DNA of 64,000 bases from Tubulanus polymorphus. Its lineage: Eukaryota > Nemertea > Palaeonemertea > Tubulaniformes > Tubulanidae. Below, piece after piece: positions 10,692 through 21,515 of this stretch (position 1 is the stretch's first letter; each line of letters opens with the position of its first letter). The notes under the pieces were generated by a model. It saw nothing but the letters and a program-made list of their open reading frames with translations. It was not told the origin of the DNA and made no database searches. A program made the translations under genes and the position numbers. The DNA lies in contig NC_134031.1 of assembly GCF_964204645.1 (NCBI RefSeq), forward strand, positions 13,959,307-14,023,306. Reading direction: 5' to 3'.

Positions 10692-10852
10692 GGATCATTT
10701 ATTTATTACGTACGCATAAAATTTGAAATTTTCAACCCCCCCTCCCCCATGTACGCAGAATCAGCCAATTTTTCATATACATTAAGCGTTACAGTACGCA
10801 ATTGCACTAACCCCTCCCCCTCGCCTAATGTGGACGTAATAATGAATGATCC
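10692..10852. mobile_element. 161-bp palindromic MITE
   Basis: The left end GGATCATTTATTTATTACGT is answered by ACGTAATAATGAATGATCC at the right end. Inside, two C-rich segments (CCCCCCTCCCCC near 10735 and CCCCTCCCCC near 10811) sit beside GTACGCA words. Its size and lack of coding sequence fit a non-autonomous DNA transposon. The flanks give no clear target duplication. Confidence 0.65.
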
Positions 10853-10859
10853 CAATTTG

Positions 10860-10990
10860 TAAACTATGAAACATTCCATAGAAAAGCGTCGCGACCTTCT
10901 GATAATGATCCTTAACGACCAATTGCTTATTGGAACTTAATAGCCGATAAATAAACAATATAAAATCAAGTTATTTCCATGATATTTTGA
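10860..10990 (-). repeat. Diverged arm of the foldback family
   Basis: The run from GCGTCGCGACCTTCTGATAATGATCC to ATATTTTGAATTTA is the same as the right arm at 13430-13545 with many substitutions. It is a solitary, older copy in the same orientation as that arm. Confidence 0.5.
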
Positions 10991-10999
10991 ATTTACCCT

Positions 11000-11737
11000 G
11001 TGGCTCCAGTTACAGAGTCCATAAATGGAGTGCGACAGCTACGGTTACGGAGGACAGTTAGCGCATGCGCAATAGAGTAAAATTCTGACTTGTAATATTG
11101 GGATTCGAAACCAAACCAAAAAGTAGTAGAGCACCCAATGCGCCACAGCACATGACTGGAGGTTTGGTGAGTTGAATTATATATAGCCTCGTCTTACCCT
11201 TACCCTATCAGGGTTTCCAGTGGTTAGGCCAGGACAAAAAGAAGTACTTTTCTGCAAAATTAGGACCCAAGCTAGGCGATTTTTAGTCGACAGTAGAAAG
11301 ATCTTAAATCGTCGGCAATTATTATGAAATCGCCGTCCAACGTCAGTGACCGCACATTAGACGATTGTTATCACTGAATCGCAGGCGTCCTTGCTTGCCA
11401 GGACTTGATTTCCTGGTTCCTACAGAACCATCGATATGAACCATCATTTGTAAAAATCAGTTCAGATTTACTGGTCGAAAGCAGTTTGTTTTAAAAAATC
11501 ATGGTCATATTTACTTCCAGGCGGGTGCGGTACCAACGGATTTTTTAAAGCTAATTTCATGTGAATTGGTTGAGGATTTTTGGAATTACAGTCAATTGAA
11601 GTGGAGAGGTCATTTTCAGATTGATGATTAGTTGCCACCCTTGTTTTTTTATTATACAAGGATACTGGGGTTGGTCATTGATACTGGTTATATTCATTCA
11701 CTGCCAATTGTGACAAGTCCATGTGATTTTAATCACA
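11000..11737. other. Non-coding stretch with NRF-1-like site
   Basis: GCGCATGCGCA near 11060 matches the palindromic NRF-1 consensus, known in animals from promoters of mitochondrial-function genes. No exon or RNA gene is visible around it, so a promoter role is only a possibility. Confidence 0.25.
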
Positions 11738-11865
11738 GGGGTTTGGCGATGTGCTTGGATTTTATTTCCGGGTTGTTGATAATCTCGCGAGAATGGCGCT
11801 AAACATGAACTGCGAATAAATTCAAAATATCACGTTAATACCTTGTGTTAGGGCCTACCGTAGTC
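11738..11865 (+). repeat. Solitary foldback-family end
   Basis: CACAGGGGTTTGGCGATG(T)GCTTGGATTTTATTTCCGGG, the CTCGCGAGAATGGCGCTAAA block and CAAAATATCACG match the outer end of the complex at 12854-12970. The copy stops after TACCTTGTGTTA. Confidence 0.6.
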
Positions 11866-12609
11866 TAGTAGCTAGCCGTTGTTCCTGAAACAACGTCTAG
11901 GGTGACAGTGCTCATATAAGGTTAATTTGCGTCCCTCATTTTAAGGGACGAGGCTTTGAGCATCTATTTCATCCCTTAAAACACCATCAACTTACCTCAA
12001 ATTGACTGTCCTGTAATCAGATGGAAGTTAACTATTGTTTGTGCATAAATTTGTAATCCTAAGTAGCTTTTGACGATCGTAGTAGCTCAAAACTTTTGAC
12101 TAGTCGCCTCAAAAAACAGTTGAAGTGAAGCAACATAACAAATATGGCGGCTTTTCGTGGTGCATGATGGGAGTGTAAATTACGGATTCGAACTTTAACT
12201 TGGTGCCAATGCAGATATTATTCTTGTTTCAAATTATTAAGGTTAAAATTGACCAAAATTTATGCGTTTTATCAACAAAAAATAATATTTAGAGTAATTT
12301 GAGAGAGACATATTGAATTTTCACATTTTATTAATTTAGTCCGTATTGGAAATCCCGATAGTGGCAATCAATTCAATTCAATAAATTCTCCGGTTCGCGA
12401 TTTAAATCATCAAAAATTTTATCATAAAACACGTTTTCAAAGTCAACAAGGTAACTAATTTATTTATTTTAGTACAAAGGTTTGATTTGACACCAAAATC
12501 AGTTGTTGCATTGCAATTATCAGTTGTTGCATTGCAATTAACAGGAGTTAACCTCTTAGCATCAGACGTTGTAGGGTACCGTAACAATGACTGGTATTCA
12601 GACTAGGGC

Positions 12610-13940
12610 CTACCGGTAATAGTTGACTTATCCGCTATAAAGTTTCGATAAACAATTGGTCGTTAAGAATCATTATCAGACGGTCGTCACGCTCTATATA
12701 AAATCACAAGGGATGAAACGCTGTTCGAAGATTGCATAAAAAAATTACCTTCCCATTCCTGACTGTGGTTTGTGAAAATATGCGATCGTGAAACTAAACT
12801 ACAGACAGGTTACTGACTATGAATTATTATTCATTGTTGTAGCGGAATTAAGCACAGGGGTTTGGCGATGGGCTTGGATTTTATTTCCGGGTTGTTGATA
12901 ATCTCGCGAGAATGGCGCTAAATATGAACTGCGAATAAATTCAAAATATCACGGAAATACCTTGTGTTTATATTGTTTATTTATCCGCTATAAAGTTTCG
13001 ATAAACAATTGGTCAAGAATCATTATCAGACGGTCGTCACGCTACTATATGAAATAACAAGGGATGAAACGCCTTGAGAGTTGTGCCAGCCAGAAAGTTG
13101 GGACAGTCACGTGACATTCTGATGATGTCATCACATTTAAAACTTTAACATGAAAAGTTAACATATTTACAGACCGATATCAATTGTCAGATTACTATTC
13201 ATATGAAATCAATAACTTATAAAGAATAAATTATGATCAAATATATAATTCATAGAAAAAAATGCATTTGAATGTAATTTATTCTCAAATATTCTTCGTA
13301 TCATAGTTTCCATCTTAGATGCTTCGGGTTTGCATTCAGTCAAATAAGAAGTGCAACTGTCACGTGACTGTCCCAACTTTCTGGCTGGCACGAATTGAAC
13401 TGTTTCATCCCTTGTTATTTAATGTAGTAAAGCGTGACGACTGTCTGATGATGATCCTTAACAACCAATTGTTTATCGGAACTTTATAGCGGATAAATAA
13501 ACAATATAAACACAAGGTATTTCCGTGATATTTTGAATTTATTCGCAGTTCATATTTAGCGCCATTCTCGCGAGATTATCAACAACCCGGAAATAAAAAA
13601 TCCAAGCCCATCGCCAAACCCCTGTGGAATTAAGGTAATCACAGGGGTTTGGCGATGGACTTGGATTTTATTACCGCGTTGTTGATAATCTCATGAGAAT
13701 GGCGCTAAATATGAACTGCAAATAATTTTAGTGCCATTCTCGCGAGATTATCAACAACCCGGAAATAAAATCTAAGCCCATTGCCAAACCCCTGTGTCTA
13801 CTGTGATTTTAATTAAAAGTTAAGAAGTCAGCAGTCAGTCAGAGTCAGACATAGTCAGTAACCTGTCGGTGGTTTAGTTTCACGATCGGATATTTTCACA
13901 AACCACAGTCAGGAATGGGAAGGTCATTTTTGTATGAAAT
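12610..13940. mobile_element. Foldback (long inverted-repeat) element complex
   Basis: Left-side segments 12728-12822 (ACCTTCCCATTCCTGACTGT...) and 12854-13075 (CACAGGGGTTTGGCGATGGG...) are mirrored on the right by 13842-13940 and 13405-13625. The centre holds a smaller inverted pair, GTGCCAGCCAGAAAGTTGGG at 13085 and its complement ending near 13391, itself MITE-like. At 13639-13795 a shorter plus/minus pair of the same GGGGTTTGGCGATGG end has been added. No transposase ORF is seen. The nested symmetric arms can form a very long hairpin. Foldback elements of this style are known in sea urchins and insects; exact kinship here is unknown. Confidence 0.7.
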
Positions 13941-14956
13941 CTTCGTCAGCCAATTTGACTGACGAGTAATTTGCCTGGCATTTCATTGTCTCTTAAGATA
14001 TCCGTCAAATTTTTGTTGTAATCGACACACAACAGATTCGTAGTTTGTCTGATACCTATAACACCTCACCTGACGATCTTAATCCATGTGCAAATCGGCC
14101 GTAAAGTGAGAGTAAATTTCCGTAGAGTCAACAGCTGCCATTTTGAAAATTACTGGAGGTGCTGGCACCTGTGGACTGAGGCCAGGACTACAGCACAAAC
14201 TAACGAAGCGAAACGACGAAATTGAAAAATATTAAGAAATCAACACTTATTCACATTTTTCTTTTACCAGAATTTATTATTTCATTATTTATAATGGAAA
14301 ACACGAAGATTTGAAATATAGGTTGGAAAACCATCAAAAATAAAAATTGTCGTTTCGTCTTGAAAGTTTTATCTAAATCCTTGTAGGTCCCCTTGTCTTA
14401 TCATGCCACATGTGCAATACAGAGAAATGGCGGCCAATGGTGAAATTTGTAAGGAAATTAATTAATTTCTCAAAATTATGTTGATTAATCACTCGAAACA
14501 TACATAGAATTGGATTATTTCGAAAGGTACCTGTGTTAGTTTGTGAATTAAGCCATTAATTGTGGACTGAAGTGGATAGAAAGTATATTTTTGAAGTGTT
14601 ACTTTTTTCAACCGTGTTTTGGTCCTTGTCATCCCTAACGTTGGTATAAGCCCATCCGATTATAAAAAGCTTACCACCAACGATTAGGTAACTAACTAAG
14701 TCAGATAGAACGAGAAGGGAGAAACAACGCACGCACACAAACTTTAAAGGTAAAAGACGGATGTGCGGTCGAAAAATAAAAAGGTTAGGAATCAAACCTA
14801 GAACTCAAACCTTGTTATCCTCTTATCGCTGGTGATAACAGAGCTAATCAATTAATAACGACCAGAATGGAATTGTGCACATGTAACCTCTCTTCGGCAT
14901 GACGTCGGACATTTCTATTCGAACAGGAGGTGCTGCCACCATATAAACCAAGTCAA
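13941..14956. other. Non-coding stretch before the U2 array
   Basis: AAATGGCGGCCAATGG at about 14424 combines a YY1-like ATGGCGGC with CCAAT; another AAATATGGCGGC lies at 12140, before this stretch. These are promoter-type motifs, but no adjacent exon is recognised. At 14770-14850 the minus strand shows TAGCTCTGTTATCA followed by GGTTTGATTCC, weakly like RNA polymerase III A and B boxes; it may be a tRNA-derived SINE remnant. Confidence 0.3.
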
Positions 14957-15716
14957 ATGATAAGGGTTCGAGTCCCGATTTATTGCGCTGTCATATCGGG
15001 CCACAGCGTATTCAAACCGTGTGCCTAATAAATATCGAGTATCGACCTACGTTTATCCATATACGCGAGAAAGATTCACCCTGACTGCAAACTAGTAAAG
15101 GGCCTAGAGTTGAGTAGGCTTCGCCGAGACCGGGAAGCGCGTAGCGCAGGACCCCAAAATAGTACCTAGATCAATGGAACCAGCCACAGGTAGGGCAGTG
15201 AAAAGGTAGGCTAATTCAACAAATAGGAGAGTCGACGGAAAACTGATGTATGTGCGAAATCCGTGGATCCTGAGAGGCAAATCGATGAAAAAATAGAGGA
15301 TTCCTTGGAACTATTTTGCTTGAAGTTAGAATACGGCGCCATACCAAACGTGGCAGTTCGGGGATTCCCTGCAATATCCGTACGACACCGGGGCGGTACC
15401 AATTCAAATTCAAATCATCCCGTTCCGCCTTTTTCCTTTCTAGACGACTATCATTTCAAAAGTTTGGATGGGCATGTGGAGAACGAAACTCACTTCTACG
15501 TAAAGTGAAGATGTTGGCGGCGGACAGCGAACGCATCCCGCAAATTGTGCGAACCACGTGTCGTAGCCTACCGACATCGTAGCGGTTACGCTTTTGGGTT
15601 GGTTCACTGAGCGTTTCACAAGTGTTTTTATCGCGACTAAAGTGTAGGATATTATCGATATTATGAATATTCGTAGGTAGTAGCAAATTTTCCGGGCATA
15701 ATGAAGTTCACAATTT

Positions 15717-15724
15717 ATTTGCAT
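15717..15724 (+). promoter_or_regulatory. Octamer (distal sequence element) of U2 gene
   Basis: ATTTGCAT lies at -200 to -193 relative to the U2 start at 15917. In vertebrate snRNA genes an octamer near -220 binds Oct-1 and enhances transcription. The same site is present in every complete unit. Confidence 0.6.
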
Positions 15725-15853
15725 AATTTTAGATCCATCGTAGTGGCTCGAAATTAATACCGGAATATATGAAATCAATTCAATTTTCATTTGAATGCCC
15801 TATCGAAAATTAAAATCATTCAAAAAGGTATAGCGCGTACATTTTTATATGTC

Positions 15854-15874
15854 TCACACAGTTGATGTAAATAA
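15854..15874 (+). promoter_or_regulatory. PSE-like region of U2 gene
   Basis: TCACACAGTTGATGTAAATAA occupies -63 to -43, split here as TCACACAGTTG and ATGTAAATAA. The position is that of the SNAPc-binding proximal sequence element, and it starts with TCAC as many PSEs do. The assignment rests on position more than on sequence because PSEs diverge between phyla. Confidence 0.5.
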
Positions 15875-15885
15875 CGGTTGTTCGA

Positions 15886-15896
15886 CATATATATTG
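15886..15896 (+). promoter_or_regulatory. TATA-like element of U2 gene
   Basis: CATATATATTG lies about 30 to 20 bp before the U2 start. Vertebrate U2 genes lack a TATA box, whereas sea urchin U2 promoters are reported to need one (from memory), so the combination fits an invertebrate U2 promoter. Confidence 0.5.
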
Positions 15897-15916
15897 AATT
15901 GCGTTCATTCAACGGT

Positions 15917-16105
15917 ATCGCTTCTCGGCCTATTGGCTAAGATCAAAGTGTAGTATCTGTTCTTATCAGCTTAATATCTGATACGCTCCCCATAGGGGAG
16001 CTTCGATATTAAACTGATTTTTGGCACTAGGTGAAGAGTCAGGGGCTTGCTCCGCCTTCGCCACGAGTTGGCCTGGTATTGCAGTACCTCCAGGATCGGC
16101 TCACT
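15917..16105 (+). ncRNA. RNU2: U2 spliceosomal snRNA, copy 1
   Basis: U2 pairs with the intron branch site and forms part of the spliceosome core. Visible landmarks are the conserved 5' end ATCGCTTCTCGGCC, the branch-site recognition sequence GTAGTA at 15950-15955, the stem IIa region ATCAGCTTAATATCTGAT, a stem IIb hairpin GCTCCCC-ATA-GGGGAGC, the Sm site ATTTTTGG at 16017-16024, and the stem-loop IV signature CCTGGTATTGCAGTACCTCCAGG. The length of about 189 nt is typical; the exact 3' end is set by similarity. Upstream lie octamer, PSE-like and TATA-like elements, downstream a 3' box. Like yeast and fly U2 it reads ATCAAAGTG where human U2 has ATCAAGTG. Transcription by RNA polymerase II with a trimethylguanosine cap is expected from the family. 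Confidence 0.97.
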
Positions 16106-16115
16106 CCCTCTGGGA

Positions 16116-16134
16116 GTTCAATATCAAATAAAGA
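16116..16134 (+). terminator. snRNA 3' box
   Basis: GTTCAATATCAAATAAAGA starts about 11 nt after the U2 end and resembles the 3'-end processing box GTTTN(0-3)AAARNNAGA read by Integrator. Copies at 42689, 44493, 46297 and 53513 carry AAATGAAGA instead. Confidence 0.6.
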
Positions 16135-16229
16135 TAGTTGAGCCTAGGTCTATCCTCGCTTACCAGGTTCTGTTTGGCTCACGCCAACACGAGCTCTGTC
16201 TGTAGGCCTAAGATTTTTTTGGGTGCACG

Positions 16230-16250
16230 GGTGGCCGCTTAGCGGCCACC
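16230..16250 (+). other. Perfect hairpin in U2 spacer
   Basis: GGTGGCCGC-TTA-GCGGCCACC is a perfect 9-bp stem with a 3-nt loop about 125 bp after U2. It is kept intact in the diverged last unit (near 61885-61905), which suggests constraint or a recent common origin. Confidence 0.55.
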
Positions 16251-16258
16251 AGCGATTA

Positions 16259-16700
16259 GCCAATCGCACGCGTGAAAAACAACGTATCTGATTGGCTTAA
16301 ATACTTATAAATCTCTGGCGATGTAATAGGCCGATGAATGGTTTGCGGCCAGGGTTTGTGTGGGCGTGAGCTTCGGCTTCAGTTCCAGAGAAGATCTAGA
16401 CCATTAACAAACTGACCTTGACCTGGGCTCCGGCGTAATGTCGAAGTACATAATACGTAGAATATGCGTTGCGTAATTACGAATCAATGACGGAAGTTGA
16501 ATTCCGTCGTCTGTCGTCGATTTATTCGCTTCATTGGACTGTGAGTATATATTTACCATCCATGAATACTTTCGATCCATCAATCATCGCCCAATCGGGA
16601 TCTCCGAATCAGTTGAAATACTTTCCGTCTTAAGTTTTAGCAACCAACGCTGAATTTCACGGCAAGTCATCTTATCCGGAGGCAAAGAAATCGAAGCTAG
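16259..16700 (+). other. Possible second transcription unit in U2 spacer
   Basis: GCCAAT (16259) and inverted ATTGGC (16291) precede TATAAAT (16306-16312). An ATG at 16487 opens 18 codons ending at a canonical donor ACT/GTGAGTATAT (16541). A possible acceptor AAGTTTTAG ends at 16640, after which the frame closes at TAG (16698-16700). AATAAA follows at 16830. This would make a 37-residue product of no family known to me. Upstream ATGs argue against simple translation. The block is repeated in every unit and largely kept in the diverged unit, where the donor is lost. This is inference from signals only. Confidence 0.25.
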
Positions 16701-17719
16701 CAACCGCATTACTGAGTAACATAGCAACTTTTTTCGGTGATATCATAGCAACCGGTGGCATGATAAGGGTTCGAGTCCCGATTTATTGCGCTGTCATATC
16801 GGGCCACAGCGTATTCAAACCGTGTGCCTAATAAATATCGAGTATCGACCTACGTTTATCCATATACGCGAGAAAGATTCACCCTGACTGCAAACTAGTA
16901 AAGGGCCTAGAGTTGAGTAGGCTTCGCCGAGACCGGGAAGCGCGTAGCGCAGGACCCCAAAATAGTACCTAGATCAATGGAACCAGCCACAGGTAGGGCA
17001 GTGAAAAGGTAGGCTAATTCAACAAATAGGAGAGTCGACGGAAAACTGATGTATGTGCGAAATCCGTGGATCCTGAGAGGCAAATCGATGAAAAAATAGA
17101 GGATTCCTTGGAACTATTTTGCTTGAAGTTAGAATACGGCGCCATACCAAACGTGGCAGTTCGGGGATTCCCTGCAATATCCGTACGACACCGGGGCGGT
17201 ACCAATTCAAATTCAAATCATCCCGTTCCGCCTTTTTCCTTTCTAGACGACTATCATTTCAAAAGTTTGGATGGGCATGTGGAGAACGAAACTCACTTCT
17301 ACGTAAAGTGAAGATGTTGGCGGCGGACAGCGAACGCATCCCGCAAATTGTGCGAACCACGTGTCGTAGCCTACCGACATCGTAGCGGTTACGCTTTTGG
17401 GTTGGTTCACTGAGCGTTTCACAAGTGTTTTTATCGCGACTAAAGTGTAGGATATTATCGATATTATGAATATTCGTAGGTAGTAGCAAATTTTCCGGGC
17501 ATAATGAAGTTCACAATTTATTTGCATAATTTTAGATCCATCGTAGTGGCTCGAAATTAATACCGGAATATATGAAATCAATTCAATTTTCATTTGAATG
17601 CCCTATCGAAAATTAAAATCATTCAAAAAGGTATAGCGCGTACATTTTTATATGTCTCACACAGTTGATGTAAATAACGGTTGTTCGACATATATATTGA
17701 ATTGCGTTCATTCAACGGT

Positions 17720-17908
17720 ATCGCTTCTCGGCCTATTGGCTAAGATCAAAGTGTAGTATCTGTTCTTATCAGCTTAATATCTGATACGCTCCCCATAGGG
17801 GAGCTTCGATATTAAACTGATTTTTGGCACTAGGTGAAGAGTCAGGGGCTTGCTCCGCCTTCGCCACGAGTTGGCCTGGTATTGCAGTACCTCCAGGATC
17901 GGCTCACT
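17720..17908 (+). ncRNA. RNU2: U2 spliceosomal snRNA, copy 2
   Basis: Identical by eye to copy 1, 1803 bp downstream. Its promoter spacer is of the CCCCAAAATAG / GTGAAAAGG type. Confidence 0.96.
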
Positions 17909-19522
17909 CCCTCTGGGAGTTCAATATCAAATAAAGATAGTTGAGCCTAGGTCTATCCTCGCTTACCAGGTTCTGTTTGGCTCACGCCAACACGAGCTCT
18001 GTCTGTAGGCCTAAGATTTTTTTGGGTGCACGGGTGGCCGCTTAGCGGCCACCAGCGATTAGCCAATCGCACGCGTGAAAAACAACGTATCTGATTGGCT
18101 TAAATACTTATAAATCTCTGGCGATGTAATAGGCCGATGAATGGTTTGCGGCCAGGGTTTGTGTGGGCGTGAGCTTCGGCTTCAGTTCCAGAGAAGATCT
18201 AGACCATTAACAAACTGACCTTGACCTGGGCTCCGGCGTAATGTCGAAGTACATAATACGTAGAATATGCGTTGCGTAATTACGAATCAATGACGGAAGT
18301 TGAATTCCGTCGTCTGTCGTCGATTTATTCGCTTCATTGGACTGTGAGTATATATTTACCATCCATGAATACTTTCGATCCATCAATCATCGCCCAATCG
18401 GGATCTCCGAATCAGTTGAAATACTTTCCGTCTTAAGTTTTAGCAACCAACGCTGAATTTCACGGCAAGTCATCTTATCCGGAGGCAAAGAAATCGAAGC
18501 TAGCAACCGCATTACTGAGTAACATAGCAACTTTTTTCGGTGATATCATAGCAACCGGTGGCATGATAAGGGTTCGAGTCCCGATTTATTGCGCTGTCAT
18601 ATCGGGCCACAGCGTATTCAAACCGTGTGCCTAATAAATATCGAGTATCGACCTACGTTTATCCATATACGCGAGAAAGATTCACCCTGACTGCAAACTA
18701 GTAAAGGGCCTAGAGTTGAGTAGGCTTCGCCGAGACCGGGAAGCGCGTAGCGCAGGACCCCAAAATAGTACCTAGATCAATGGAACCAGCCACAGGTAGG
18801 GCAGTGAAAAGGTAGGCTAATTCAACAAATAGGAGAGTCGACGGAAAACTGATGTATGTGCGAAATCCGTGGATCCTGAGAGGCAAATCGATGAAAAAAT
18901 AGAGGATTCCTTGGAACTATTTTGCTTGAAGTTAGAATACGGCGCCATACCAAACGTGGCAGTTCGGGGATTCCCTGCAATATCCGTACGACACCGGGGC
19001 GGTACCAATTCAAATTCAAATCATCCCGTTCCGCCTTTTTCCTTTCTAGACGACTATCATTTCAAAAGTTTGGATGGGCATGTGGAGAACGAAACTCACT
19101 TCTACGTAAAGTGAAGATGTTGGCGGCGGACAGCGAACGCATCCCGCAAATTGTGCGAACCACGTGTCGTAGCCTACCGACATCGTAGCGGTTACGCTTT
19201 TGGGTTGGTTCACTGAGCGTTTCACAAGTGTTTTTATCGCGACTAAAGTGTAGGATATTATCGATATTATGAATATTCGTAGGTAGTAGCAAATTTTCCG
19301 GGCATAATGAAGTTCACAATTTATTTGCATAATTTTAGATCCATCGTAGTGGCTCGAAATTAATACCGGAATATATGAAATCAATTCAATTTTCATTTGA
19401 ATGCCCTATCGAAAATTAAAATCATTCAAAAAGGTATAGCGCGTACATTTTTATATGTCTCACACAGTTGATGTAAATAACGGTTGTTCGACATATATAT
19501 TGAATTGCGTTCATTCAACGGT

Positions 19523-19711
19523 ATCGCTTCTCGGCCTATTGGCTAAGATCAAAGTGTAGTATCTGTTCTTATCAGCTTAATATCTGATACGCTCCCCATA
19601 GGGGAGCTTCGATATTAAACTGATTTTTGGCACTAGGTGAAGAGTCAGGGGCTTGCTCCGCCTTCGCCACGAGTTGGCCTGGTATTGCAGTACCTCCAGG
19701 ATCGGCTCACT
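19523..19711 (+). ncRNA. RNU2: U2 spliceosomal snRNA, copy 3
   Basis: Identical by eye to copy 1, 1803 bp after copy 2; same spacer type as copies 1 and 2. Confidence 0.96.
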
Positions 19712-21326
19712 CCCTCTGGGAGTTCAATATCAAATAAAGATAGTTGAGCCTAGGTCTATCCTCGCTTACCAGGTTCTGTTTGGCTCACGCCAACACGAGC
19801 TCTGTCTGTAGGCCTAAGATTTTTTTGGGTGCACGGGTGGCCGCTTAGCGGCCACCAGCGATTAGCCAATCGCACGCGTGAAAAACAACGTATCTGATTG
19901 GCTTAAATACTTATAAATCTCTGGCGATGTAATAGGCCGATGAATGGTTTGCGGCCAGGGTTTGTGTGGGCGTGAGCTTCGGCTTCAGTTCCAGAGAAGA
20001 TCTAGACCATTAACAAACTGACCTTGACCTGGGCTCCGGCGTAATGTCGAAGTACATAATACGTAGAATATGCGTTGCGTAATTACGAATCAATGACGGA
20101 AGTTGAATTCCGTCGTCTGTCGTCGATTTATTCGCTTCATTGGACTGTGAGTATATATTTACCATCCATGAATACTTTCGATCCATCAATCATCGCCCAA
20201 TCGGGATCTCCGAATCAGTTGAAATACTTTCCGTCTTAAGTTTTAGCAACCAACGCTGAATTTCACGGCAAGTCATCTTATCCGGAGGCAAAGAAATCGA
20301 AGCTAGCAACCGCATTACTGAGTAACATAGCAACTTTTTTCGGTGATATCATAGCAACCGGTGGCATGATAAGGGTTCGAGTCCCGATTTATTGCGCTGT
20401 CATATCGGGCCACAGCGTATTCAAACCGTGTGCCTAATAAATATCGAGTATCGACCTACGTTTATCCATATACGCGAGAAAGATTCACCCTGACTGCAAA
20501 CTAGTAAAGGGCCTAGAGTTGAGTAGGCTTCGCCGAGACCGGGAAGCGCGTAGCGCAGGACCCCAAAAATAGTACCTAGATCAATGGAACCAGCCACAGG
20601 TAGGGCAGTGAAACGGTAGGCTAATTCAACAAATAGGAGAGTCGACGGAAAACTGATGTATGTGCGAAATCCGTGGATCCTGAGAGGCAAATCGATGAAA
20701 AAATAGAGGATTCCTTGGAACTATTTTGCTTGAAGTTAGAATACGGCGCCATACCAAACGTGGCAGTTCGGGGATTCCCTGCAATATCCGTACGACACCG
20801 GGGCGGTACCAATTCAAATTCAAATCATCCCGTTCCGCCTTTTTCCTTTCTAGACGACTATCATTTCAAAAGTTTGGATGGGCATGTGGAGAACGAAACT
20901 CACTTCTACGTAAAGTGAAGATGTTGGCGGCGGACAGCGAACGCATCCCGCAAATTGTGCGAACCACGTGTCGTAGCCTACCGACATCGTAGCGGTTACG
21001 CTTTTGGGTTGGTTCACTGAGCGTTTCACAAGTGTTTTTATCGCGACTAAAGTGTAGGATATTATCGATATTATGAATATTCGTAGGTAGTAGCAAATTT
21101 TCCGGGCATAATGAAGTTCACAATTTATTTGCATAATTTTAGATCCATCGTAGTGGCTCGAAATTAATACCGGAATATATGAAATCAATTCAATTTTCAT
21201 TTGAATGCCCTATCGAAAATTAAAATCATTCAAAAAGGTATAGCGCGTACATTTTTATATGTCTCACACAGTTGATGTAAATAACGGTTGTTCGACATAT
21301 ATATTGAATTGCGTTCATTCAACGGT

Positions 21327-21515
21327 ATCGCTTCTCGGCCTATTGGCTAAGATCAAAGTGTAGTATCTGTTCTTATCAGCTTAATATCTGATACGCTCCC
21401 CATAGGGGAGCTTCGATATTAAACTGATTTTTGGCACTAGGTGAAGAGTCAGGGGCTTGCTCCGCCTTCGCCACGAGTTGGCCTGGTATTGCAGTACCTC
21501 CAGGATCGGCTCACT
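21327..21515 (+). ncRNA. RNU2: U2 spliceosomal snRNA, copy 4
   Basis: Identical by eye to copy 1. Spacing is 1804 bp because its spacer carries CCCCAAAAATAG, linked to GTGAAACGG. It is the first unit of the second type and stands isolated among type-one units. Confidence 0.96.

Noticed and set aside
14395-14412. Reverse-complement match of GTGGCATGATAAG to the array unit border
   Set aside because: Thirteen bases only, with no extension; not enough to claim a link to array formation.
14770-14850. tRNA gene on the minus strand
   Set aside because: A- and B-box-like words are present but no D-stem or acceptor stem can be formed; at most a SINE remnant.
15211-15790. ORFs of 63-116 codons on both strands repeated in every array unit, plus 88-89-codon frames
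   Set aside because: They overlap each other on opposite strands in the U2 upstream spacer. Their conservation is explained by homogenisation of the array, and they resemble no protein family.
16362-16405. GAGCTTCGGC then CAGAGAAGATCTAG resembling parts of U6 snRNA
   Set aside because: Spacing, the rest of U6, a Pol III terminator and correctly placed promoter elements are absent; likely chance.
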